Positions 56,419-64,000 of a DNA stretch of 64,000 bases are shown here, in pieces. The position numbers and the translations under genes were made by a program. Position 1 is the stretch's first letter, and each line of letters opens with the position of its first letter. The DNA is from Colwellia sp. MB3u-45 (GTDB taxonomy: Bacteria > Pseudomonadota > Gammaproteobacteria > Enterobacterales > Alteromonadaceae), in assembly GCF_014077005.1 (NCBI RefSeq), contig NZ_JACGVC010000044.1:496001-560000 (forward strand). The letters run 5' to 3'. The notes beneath the pieces were generated by a model. It saw only the letters and a list, made by a program, of their open reading frames with translations, had not been told where the DNA came from and searched no databases.

Positions 56419-59091
56419 ATGTTTGGTTGGATAAAAAATAAAGATAAGCGAGCGGATGAGTTAATTCTTGCCAATAAAGAAAAAGATAAGCGCGCGGATG
56501 CGTTAGTCCTTGCCAACAAAGAGAAAGATAAGCGCGCGGATGAGTTAGTCCTTGCCAACCAAGAGAAAGATAAGCGCGCCGATGAGTTAATTTCTGCCAA
56601 CCAAGAGAAAGATAAACGAGCAAATGAGTTAATATTTGCCAATCAAGAGAAAGATAATCGCGCCGATGAGTTAGTCCTTGCCAATAAAGAGAAAGATAAA
56701 CGAGCAAATGAGTTAATTCTTGCCAATCAAGAGAAAGATAAGCGCGCCGATGAGTTAGTTCTTGCCAATAAAGAGAAAGATAAGCGCGCCGATGAGTTAG
56801 TTCTTGCCAATCAAGAGAAAGATAAGCGTGCCGATGAGTTAGTTCTTGCCAATAAAGAACTTGCCTTCCAAAACCAAGAGAAAGATAAGCGCGCCGATGA
56901 GTTAGCTATTGCTAATCAAGAAAAAGATAAGCGCGCCAATGAGTTAATCCTTGCCAATAAAGAACTTGCCTTCCAAAACCAAGAGAAAGATAGTCGCGCG
57001 GATGAGTTAGCTATTGCTAATCAAGAGAAAGATAAACGCGCCGATGAGTTAGCTATTGCTAATCAAGAGAAAGATAAGCGCGCCGATGAGTTAATCCTTG
57101 CCAATAAAGAACTTGCCTTCCAAAACCAAGAGAAAGATAAGCGCGCCAATGAGTTAGCTATTGCTAATCAAGAGAAAGATAAGCGAGCCGATGAGTTAGC
57201 TATTGCTAATCAAGAGAAAGATAAGCGAGCCAATGAGTTAGTGCTTGCCAACCAAGAACTTGCTTTTCAAAATAAGGAAAAAGACAAGCGAGCAAATGAG
57301 TTAATGCTTGCCAATAAAGAGAAAGATAAGCGCGCGGATGAGTTAACTCTTGCTAATAAAGAGAAAGACAAGCTAGCCGATGAGTTAGCTATTACCGCCA
57401 GTGTATTCAGCCATGCCCGCGAAGGTATCTCCATCACAGATTCAACAGGCACTATCATTGATGTCAATGCTACTTTCACGACGATAACGGGTTATAGCCG
57501 TGAAGAAGCCATTGGACAGAACTTACGTATTTTTAAATCCGGACGACAATCACCAGAGTTCTACGCCGATATATGGCAAACCGTATTGAATGATGGCTTT
57601 TGGTCTGGTGATATATGGAGCTGTCGTAAAAATGGTGAAGTTTATCCCGAAATGCTCAACATTAGTTCGGTCAAAGATATTGCTGGCCACATAAGTAACT
57701 ATGTTACCTTATTTACAGATATCACCTCGATGAAAGAATACCAGAGTCAATTAGAGCATATTGCCCATTACGATGTACTTACGCACCTACCCAACCGAAA
57801 GCTACTTGCCGACCGATTATCTCAAGCTATGTTGCAGTGCGACCGTCATCAGCTGTCACTCGCTGTCGCATTTCTAGATTTAGACGGTTTTAAAGCCGTT
57901 AACGATACTCATGGACATGATGTAGGTGATCAACTATTGACCGCACTCTCACTTCGTATGAAAGAGGTGTTGCGAGAATGTGATACCTTAGCGCGTATTG
58001 GCGGTGATGAATTTGTCGCCGTATTAGCGGATCTAGCCAGAGATGAAGATTGTAAACCGGTATTAGATCGTTTGTTATTAGTAACGTCTGAGCCGGTTTT
58101 AATTGGTAAGTTAGTCTTAAATATATCAGCTAGTATTGGCGTCAGCTTTTACCCTAAAGATGGTGTCGATGCCGACCAGCTCATGCGCTGTGCTGATCAA
58201 GCTATGTACGTGGCTAAAGAATTAGGTAAAAATTGTTATCACGTACTCGATATGGCTCAAGATGAGGCGGTGAAAGTGCAAAAAGAAAGCCTAGAGGCGA
58301 TTCAAAGTGCATTAAAGAATCATCAATTTTTGCTCTACTATCAGCCTAAGGTAAATATGAAAACAGGCGCGGTAATAGGGGTTGAGGCGCTTATGCGCTG
58401 GCAACATCCGACCAGAGGGCTATTAAAACCCGATGAATTTTTGCCTACCATGGAAAATAACGCCCTGAGTATTGAGTTTGGTGAATGGGTTATTGATACC
58501 GCACTAACACAAATTAGCCAGTGGCAAAAAACAGGGCTTAATCTCCCTATCAGCACAAGCGTAAACATTGTAGCAGCACAATTACGCCAACCTGACTTTA
58601 TCCAGAGGTTAAAGGCACTGTTAGCAGCCCACCCCGATGTTGAACCAGGCTATTTAGAGTTAGAGATACTGGAAAAAAATGCTTTAGATGATGTTCATCA
58701 TGTATCAACAATCATGCAAGCCTGTATGGCCTTGGGCGTAAAATTTGCCTTAGATGATTTTGGCACCGGCTATTCGTCCCTCACTTACCTTAAACGATTA
58801 CCAGCCAAGGTCATTAATATAGACCCGAGCTTTGTGCGAAACATGTTGCACGATGCCGATGACTTCGCCATTGTTGAAGCCGTGATAGCCTTAGCTAAAC
58901 CATTCAAACGCAGCGTGATTGCAAAAGGTGTCGAAACGATTGAACAAGGCATGGCGCTATTACAATTGGGCTGTGAATTAGCACAAGGTAATAGTATTGC
59001 CAAACCTATGCTAACCCGTGATGTTCCAGAATGGGTAGCTAATTGGAAGCCCGATGCAAGTTGGAACCCTGATGCGAATTGGAAGATATAA
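56419..59091 (+). CDS. Repeat-containing PAS-GGDEF-EAL protein
   Basis: An 890-residue cytoplasmic-looking signalling protein. Residues 7-325 are 14-residue EKDKRADELVLANQ units, interrupted by 7-residue ELAFQNQ inserts, the same repeat family as at 27-30 kb. A PAS domain follows (about 330-440). The GGDEF domain is intact at 528-532 (ARIGGDEF), so c-di-GMP synthesis is predicted. The EAL domain has E656-A-L, the asparagine in SVNIVAAQL and DDFGTGYSS, but the conserved lysine in the K-I-D motif is N800, the first Glu of E-G-V-E is K836, and QGY is QGN. These changes suggest a weak or dead phosphodiesterase, perhaps a binding site. The gene has a strong Shine-Dalgarno sequence and no operon partner. 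Confidence 0.92.
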   Translation: MFGWIKNKDKRADELILANKEKDKRADALVLANKEKDKRADELVLANQEKDKRADELISANQEKDKRANELIFANQEKDNRADELVLANKEKDKRANELILANQEKDKRADELVLANKEKDKRADELVLANQEKDKRADELVLANKELAFQNQEKDKRADELAIANQEKDKRANELILANKELAFQNQEKDSRADELAIANQEKDKRADELAIANQEKDKRADELILANKELAFQNQEKDKRANELAIANQEKDKRADELAIANQEKDKRANELVLANQELAFQNKEKDKRANELMLANKEKDKRADELTLANKEKDKLADELAITASVFSHAREGISITDSTGTIIDVNATFTTITGYSREEAIGQNLRIFKSGRQSPEFYADIWQTVLNDGFWSGDIWSCRKNGEVYPEMLNISSVKDIAGHISNYVTLFTDITSMKEYQSQLEHIAHYDVLTHLPNRKLLADRLSQAMLQCDRHQLSLAVAFLDLDGFKAVNDTHGHDVGDQLLTALSLRMKEVLRECDTLARIGGDEFVAVLADLARDEDCKPVLDRLLLVTSEPVLIGKLVLNISASIGVSFYPKDGVDADQLMRCADQAMYVAKELGKNCYHVLDMAQDEAVKVQKESLEAIQSALKNHQFLLYYQPKVNMKTGAVIGVEALMRWQHPTRGLLKPDEFLPTMENNALSIEFGEWVIDTALTQISQWQKTGLNLPISTSVNIVAAQLRQPDFIQRLKALLAAHPDVEPGYLELEILEKNALDDVHHVSTIMQACMALGVKFALDDFGTGYSSLTYLKRLPAKVINIDPSFVRNMLHDADDFAIVEAVIALAKPFKRSVIAKGVETIEQGMALLQLGCELAQGNSIAKPMLTRDVPEWVANWKPDASWNPDANWKI
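56437..57393 (+). repeat. Repeat array of 14- and 21-residue helical units
   Basis: About 960 bases coding the repeats of the GGDEF-EAL protein. Most units are 42 bases. Four carry a 21-base ELAFQN(Q/K) insertion, which gives a higher-order period. DNA of the units is nearly identical to that of the array at 27222, for example GAGAAAGATAAGCGCGCC. Confidence 0.9.
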
Positions 59092-59888
59092 ATAGCCATT
59101 TACTTGTTATTATCACGGTCCTCTTTAACCACTGATGCTAATTTCTTATTTTACTGTTGATGAAGACAAGCACTATGACTTGTTGTAGGTAGTTCTGTTG
59201 AATTATGAACTAAAATTATCGTTCAATATTTCACACTCAAACATGATTTAACTATTTGTTATACAGAATAATTTTTATTATTTGTGAGTGTATCTCTTCG
59301 GTTTATAAAGCACTTTTTTATTTGTAAGAAACAGTTTTAATTTACTGATACACTGCAAGCAGTGAATATTTTTGATTAACTAAGTCGTTAGGATTAAGCC
59401 TTAAGTGCAAAAGAATATTGCAGGGTGATAGCCCTAAGGTGAAAAAATCTTGATACTGAAGAGAAAAAGCGGTTTAATCATGTAACTTTTATAGTTATAC
59501 ATGTAACTAAGTGTGTGGTTAAATGTATAACTAAACATGTATAACTGAACAAATGTTTGACCTAGCGATCATATTGGTTAGTAGAGTTAACAAAGATAGT
59601 TAATAGTTTACAGGTAAGCAGGGACTAGACGCTTCGAAAACGCCTCGCGATATATCATTTTTCGACATGCCAATAATTAAAAGGAATTATTATAGCGTTT
59701 AGGCGCAGCTGAGGATAAATAATTTTTTGACAACTGTTGTGTTAGTAATGTGGTAAAGTTTTTTTTGCTACTTTTATCAATATCTTAGTGATTTTCTCAC
59801 TTTTTTTGAGTTTTACTATTTCAGTTAGCAAAAAATATAACAAGCACTGAGAAAAATTATAAAAACTACAAATCGAATCTATCAATAC
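59092..59888. other. Long noncoding stretch
   Basis: About 800 AT-rich bases without a gene. Around 59478-59555 there are repeated ATGTAAC and ATGTATAACTAA words, with short inverted matches such as TTATACAT and ATGTATAA. They may be binding sites or a decayed repeat. Nothing else is recognisable. Confidence 0.4.
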
Positions 59889-60998
59889 TTGTTTCCAAAG
59901 CGACAGTTAATTGTTCGTCAAAATGGTGAAATAAAATACATTAAAGCCTCGTCTAAAGTGCAGCTTAGCCTTGTTATATTGATGGCTTTAACCTTTACTT
60001 GGCTGTCGTTTAGTAGCTTAAAATATTTTTCACTGAACGATCAAGTGTCACAAAGCCAAAATCAATTGTACCAGTCACAAGCATCTCTGGACCAGTTAGT
60101 GTTGAAATATCAAGACAAACAAAGCCAGTTGCAGCAGCAGTTATTACAAGTACAAGAGCAACAAGAGTTACTGCAAAATGTATTGGACTCACTACCTGCA
60201 GCCATAGCGGATCCCAAGCATGAAACTATTGGGCAAACTAGTGATGCAACTCCTGCTGATATTGACCTTAGCGCAGAAACAACAAGTAAAACTGATGATC
60301 CCATATGGTCGGTTATGCAGCAAAGCCAGACTGATCTTGCCCAACTGAAGCAAAAGCAGCAATTTAGTTATCACCAATTAGAACAACAAATAAACAAACG
60401 CAAGCAAGTACTTGAGCAAGCAATGACACTGGCGGGCGTATCTAGTGAATCTGTGCTTAAGCAATGGTCAGCTCCTGCTTTGGGGCAGGGCGGTCCACTC
60501 AACCAAGTGCTAGCCGAAGAACTTGATATTGACAATAAAAACTTGATAGAGAAATTACTTAGTTTAACCGAGCTAGAAGCGGCACTGAGTAATATACCGG
60601 TAATTTTTCCGGCAAAAGATTATTATATTTCCAGTCTTTTTGGTATTCGCAAAGACCCGATGCTTAAACACCCTGCAATGCATAAAGGCATTGATATGGC
60701 AGGTTGGATAAAAACTGAAATATTTGCCTCGGCTGATGGCACTGTGCGTCGGGCAGGAAGAAACGGTAGTTATGGCCGTTTTATCGAAATTGATCACCAC
60801 AATGGTTTTATGACACGCTTTGGTCATCTACATAAAATAAAAGTAAAGAAAGGGCAAAAAGTCAGCAAGGATGATGTTATAGGTTTAATGGGCAGTAGTG
60901 GGCGCAGTACCAGCACCCATTTGCATTATGAAGTTCTTTTTAATAACAAACAGATCAACCCTCTTTCACTCATTAAGGCTTTGAAAAATGTTCTCTAA
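59889..60998 (+). CDS. M23 family metallopeptidase
   Basis: A 369-residue envelope protein. A single membrane segment (about 25-45) is followed by a periplasmic coiled coil (about 50-105 and 140-180, rich in Q and L) and a LytM/M23 domain. Zinc ligands are visible: H265 and D269 in MHKGIDMAG, H344 and H346 in THLHYEV. The core looks active, so endopeptidase activity on peptidoglycan is predicted. The open frame begins at a TTG at 59889; I see no better ATG upstream of the membrane segment, so the start is uncertain. It overlaps the bactofilin gene by 11 bases. Confidence 0.88.
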   Translation: MFPKRQLIVRQNGEIKYIKASSKVQLSLVILMALTFTWLSFSSLKYFSLNDQVSQSQNQLYQSQASLDQLVLKYQDKQSQLQQQLLQVQEQQELLQNVLDSLPAAIADPKHETIGQTSDATPADIDLSAETTSKTDDPIWSVMQQSQTDLAQLKQKQQFSYHQLEQQINKRKQVLEQAMTLAGVSSESVLKQWSAPALGQGGPLNQVLAEELDIDNKNLIEKLLSLTELEAALSNIPVIFPAKDYYISSLFGIRKDPMLKHPAMHKGIDMAGWIKTEIFASADGTVRRAGRNGSYGRFIEIDHHNGFMTRFGHLHKIKVKKGQKVSKDDVIGLMGSSGRSTSTHLHYEVLFNNKQINPLSLIKALKNVL

Positions 60999-61458
60999 AA
61001 ACAAAGGTAAAGACGTAGCAGTAGAAAATAAACTCAGTAAAAGTAGTAATAAAACCCCCTCGATTATTAGCCCTGACGTTAATATTGTCGGTAACGTATC
61101 TAGCGAAGGAGTGATCCAACTTGACGGTAGAATCGAGGGCGAGATACATGTTAGGCATTTAACGGTTGGTATTCATGGCCTAGTTGAAGGCGCTATTTTT
61201 GCTGAAGAAGCCATTATTAAGGGTAGTGTTACCGGATCTATCAAGGCGCAAAAGGTGATACTAGAGAAAACGGCAGAAGTGCGCGGTAATATTCAACATG
61301 AAGTTATCAGTATAGAGGCTGGCGCTGTCATCGAAGGTAACATCAATCATATAAGCGAAAATGTAACTGAGCTAGCCACGGCCAAAAAAAGCGCAAAACC
61401 GAGTGAAAAACTTAGTACAGATAAACCCAGTGCAGAAAAAATGGTACAAGAAAAATAA
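60988..61458 (+). CDS. Bactofilin
   Basis: A 156-residue bactofilin, a cytoskeletal protein that polymerises without nucleotide. The central beta-helix domain (about 25-120) starts SIISPDVNIVGNVSSEGVIQLDGRIEGEI and continues with regular glycine turns. The N-terminal tail has short basic and polar residues, and the C-terminal tail is lysine-rich. The overlap with the M23 gene implies co-translation. Bactofilin-M23 pairs in Helicobacter and Caulobacter set cell shape by localising the peptidase, so the same is inferred here. Confidence 0.93.
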   Translation: MFSKNKGKDVAVENKLSKSSNKTPSIISPDVNIVGNVSSEGVIQLDGRIEGEIHVRHLTVGIHGLVEGAIFAEEAIIKGSVTGSIKAQKVILEKTAEVRGNIQHEVISIEAGAVIEGNINHISENVTELATAKKSAKPSEKLSTDKPSAEKMVQEK

Positions 61459-62138
61459 AGTTCTCCTCAATCTCAGTCATAAGTCGACGAGCGTATTTGT
61501 TGAAAAGTATTGCCTCAGGTTCGAATACTTGTTAATAACAGATTGAATTAATTTAATAACATAAAAAATACCCTGTTATTCTGATGTTGATTATTTTAGC
61601 GCAGATTAATAAAGTTAAGCTTTATATCAGCGCCACAGCATAACAACATCAGTGTGGTTTAGTCAGTAGCTTATTTTTAAATAATAAGACAATGAAATCT
61701 TCGCATGGCTCAAGGGTCTGCCCAGACAAGTAATAAATCAATAATTACAGTACGGGGTAAAGCCAACACTATTGATAACAACCTACTTAACTAATCTTTA
61801 CAGATTTAAACTATATTACTTATCGAAGGGTTTATTACAAGCCTGTTCACATGCGCACAAATTTTCAGACACATTCTCATACATATATTCAGACACATTC
61901 TCATACAAATTAATATTTAATGCTCACTTTTGTTTTTTCATAGTTACTATTTTTAAATATATCTCTTAAATTATTTATTAAATATAACGATGTTGATTTT
62001 AGTTAACTATTTGAAATAACTTATAATACTCAAGTTTTTTACGGGTAAAGGTATTAGTTTTTTATGCTGTCATGTCTATAGTAGTCTGATGAATGTTAGT
62101 GTAATATGTTAAAAATTTATTACATTAAAGGATTAAAT
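61459..62138. other. Long noncoding stretch with a 24-base-period duplication
   Basis: About 680 AT-rich bases. The 20-base word TTCAGACACATTCTCATACA occurs at 61864-61883 and again at 61888-61907. I see no gene that I can support. Confidence 0.45.
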
Positions 62139-62225
62139 ATGTTGCGAAGAACCATTTTTACTACTCCCATTATTACACTTGGGTCCAGCCATCTTAATAC
62201 TGAGAGTAAATGTCGTGATAAATAA
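62139..62225 (+). CDS. Possible 28-codon leader peptide
   Basis: ATG at 62139 with AAGGA upstream opens a 28-residue frame, starting MLRRTIFTTPIITLG, that ends at 62225. This frame overlaps the likely GTG start of the next gene by 11 bases. It may be a leader that couples translation, or the true N-terminus lost to a frameshift. Only the ribosome site supports it. Confidence 0.35.
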   Translation: MLRRTIFTTPIITLGSSHLNTESKCRDK

Positions 62226-63459
62226 CTCTATCGATGGAGCGATACAAGGCCTAATATCGATAAAAGATATAAATAACTCTGATAGCGTCAATAATATGCT
62301 CAATAAAATATTGTCAATTGTGCGCAAACATCTAGACATGGAAGTGGCCTTTATTTCAAAGTTTATCAACAAAGATCGCGTATTCAAAATTGTTGATAGT
62401 AAAAATGAGATGTTGCCAATCAATGTCGGTGACTCAGATCCGATAGAAGAAAGCTACTGTGCAAAAATAGTCGATAATGTACTGCCAAATATTATCCACA
62501 ACACTAAAGAAAATGATATAACCAGCAAGCTCGCAATTACCGACAAGTTATCAATAGGCTCATACATAGGCGTGCCAATAAAATTATCTACGGGTGAAAT
62601 TTACGGTACCTTTTGTTGTTATAAACAGACACCAGATGAGACACTAAATCAACAGGACTTGTCTTTTTTAAACGCTATTGCCGATATTGCCAGTGAATTA
62701 ATTGAGAAAAATGTTAAAACAGAGTTCAGTTATAACAAAATGAAAGCAAAGATTACCTCGGTGCTAGAGCAAAATAAAATTAATATTCACTACCAGCCTA
62801 TTTTTAATTTTCACAGTAACAAAATCATAGGTTACGAATCGCTTTCTAGATTTAACACGATTCCTTATGAATCACCTGATATTTGGTTTGCAGACGCATC
62901 CCAAGTTAATTTAGGTGAAGAGCTTGAAATCTTGGCGATTAAAAGTGCAATTAAAGGCATTGATGAATTTAATCTAGATACATATATTGCTATAAATTCC
63001 TCGCCGGCATATGTGTTAAATGGAGCGGTAGCCCGTGCCTTACAGGGGGTAAATTTGGAACGTATTATTCTAGAGATTACCGAACATGCACCGATTGAAA
63101 ACTACCCTGATTTTCGCAAGGCATTGGAGCCACTTCGTAAGCAGGGATTACGCATTGCTATTGATGATGTCGGTTCTGGCTACTCTAGTTTCCAGCATGT
63201 TCTGGAGCTTGAAGCTGACATTATTAAACTAGACATTACACTGACCCAAAACATTAACTTTAGCCATAAAAAATATTTGCTAGCAAAAGCATTATGTGCA
63301 TTCTCGAAAGCGATAAATTGCAGCATTATCGCCGAGGGTGTAGAAACGCTTGAAGAGTTGAACTCACTCAGAGAATTAGGTGTTGATAGCGTACAAGGAT
63401 ATTTACTTGGCCGGCCAATGCCAATTAAAGACGCCGTATCTTATGTCAAAGTTTTTTAG
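62215..63459 (+). CDS. GAF-EAL c-di-GMP phosphodiesterase
   Basis: About 415 residues with an N-terminal GAF domain (about 20-165) and an EAL domain (about 180-410). All catalytic motifs are present: E-S-L in YESLSRF, AINSSP, ILEITEH, DDVGSGYSS, IIKLDI, IIAEGVET and VQGYLLGRPM. Active c-di-GMP hydrolysis is predicted, gated by a GAF ligand. I chose the GTG at 62215 because GAGAG lies eight bases before it. The frame is open back to a TTG at 62179. No membrane segment is visible. Confidence 0.85.
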   Translation: MINNSIDGAIQGLISIKDINNSDSVNNMLNKILSIVRKHLDMEVAFISKFINKDRVFKIVDSKNEMLPINVGDSDPIEESYCAKIVDNVLPNIIHNTKENDITSKLAITDKLSIGSYIGVPIKLSTGEIYGTFCCYKQTPDETLNQQDLSFLNAIADIASELIEKNVKTEFSYNKMKAKITSVLEQNKINIHYQPIFNFHSNKIIGYESLSRFNTIPYESPDIWFADASQVNLGEELEILAIKSAIKGIDEFNLDTYIAINSSPAYVLNGAVARALQGVNLERIILEITEHAPIENYPDFRKALEPLRKQGLRIAIDDVGSGYSSFQHVLELEADIIKLDITLTQNINFSHKKYLLAKALCAFSKAINCSIIAEGVETLEELNSLRELGVDSVQGYLLGRPMPIKDAVSYVKVF

Positions 63460-64000
63460 TATGGCAAACATACTAACCATATACTTGAGACAGAATATTT
63501 CTTAATAGATAGCTATAAAAATTTGTCAACCTTATGATCATTGCCACTGGTTTAAATAACCAACTATTGCTCAATAATATGCTGCTGTGTTGTTTTACGG
63601 ACTACATCGATGTAAATGGACGTGCAACCATGGATGGCTAGGAACGTCGACACCATTACCCATCGAGTGACTCGCTAAGATTAATATCGCTACTTACATC
63701 TAGTCTGGAACAATCAACATTTGCTCTAATTTATTTTCGCTGTACGTAACAAAATTATAAGTTGAATGAAAGTGTATTCACCGTAATGGACCTGCATCCA
63801 TGCAGGTAACATCTGAACAGTCCATTTTTAAGTCAATAGGATAATTGAGTTTAGTTGACCAATCTGACTCATTAAGTGTTGTACTTTTTCATTTTAGTCC
63901 TTAAAAGTGAGGCGATATTTAATCAGCTTGGTCAGTCGGCTAGTTATGCATCCACTTTTTGTTTAACATTCTCATTGTCATTCGCTAGTGCTTTTAAAGA
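63460..64000. other. Noncoding right end of the window
   Basis: About 540 bases without a convincing gene. A perfect hairpin ACCTGCAT-CC-ATGCAGGT lies at 63790-63807. A related word, ATGGACGTGCAACCATGGATGG, begins near 63617, shown here only as a diverged copy. They may belong to an intergenic repeat family. Confidence 0.45.

Noticed and set aside
56372-56707. Minus-strand reading frame of repeats opposite the GGDEF-EAL gene
   Set aside because: It is open only because the plus-strand repeat is regular. The translation is low-complexity with no ribosome site, and similar mirror frames appear opposite the other repeats.

Overview
The window reads as chromosome of an AT-rich marine gammaproteobacterium, most like Colwellia or a close Alteromonadales relative. 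I infer this from the ygfB-pepP-ubiI-gcvTHP gene order, the betIBA choline cluster with a BCCT carrier, the abundance of c-di-GMP and PAS/kinase proteins, and general protein similarity recalled from memory. No database search was possible. I recognise no rRNA, tRNA, CRISPR array, integrase or intact insertion sequence.

Region 1 (1-9.1 kb) is housekeeping: ygfB, pepP, ubiI and the glycine cleavage genes gcvT, gcvH and gcvP. Region 2 (9.1-24.6 kb) is accessory. It has a DUF262/DUF1524 (GmrSD-like) protein, a ferric-reductase-like flavocytochrome, a TSUP exporter, gamma-glutamyltranspeptidase, a secreted hydrolase, a TonB receptor, an FAD monooxygenase, a DUF1499 lipoprotein, an RNA methyltransferase and a small secreted protein. 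Through it run REP-like palindromes (consensus arms TATCAATG and CATTGATA around GGGTCAGAGT), plus a decayed REP-associated tyrosine transposase (RAYT) and two further RAYT relics. Two REPs have become the last codons of neighbouring genes.

Region 3 (25-39 kb) starts with a class V aminotransferase and continues with a large signalling locus. It holds a protein made almost only of 14-residue repeats, a 1160-residue histidine kinase with about 660 residues of the same repeat family, a CheY-like receiver, an HD-GYP phosphodiesterase, a MerR/BldC-type HTH-receiver fusion and a soluble kinase. A PhnD-like periplasmic protein, a membrane kinase and an OprP/OprO-type porin follow. A decayed copy of the HTH-receiver gene and its promoter motif lies just before the first repeat protein. 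A third repeat protein, with PAS-GGDEF-EAL domains, lies 25 kb away at 56.4 kb. These three proteins with their phosphorelay and c-di-GMP partners are the best candidate here for an undescribed system.

Region 4 (39-52.5 kb) has an MltB-type transglycosylase, a PhyH dioxygenase, a MYG1-family protein, and a choline-to-betaine block (class III aminotransferase, TorF-type porin, BCCT carrier, betA, betB, betI) with a clear BetI-type operator, then a ModF-like ATPase. Region 5 (52.9-63.5 kb) has a dnaK without dnaJ, a divergent Crp/Fnr regulator, the repeat GGDEF-EAL protein, an M23 peptidase overlapping a bactofilin gene, and a GAF-EAL phosphodiesterase.
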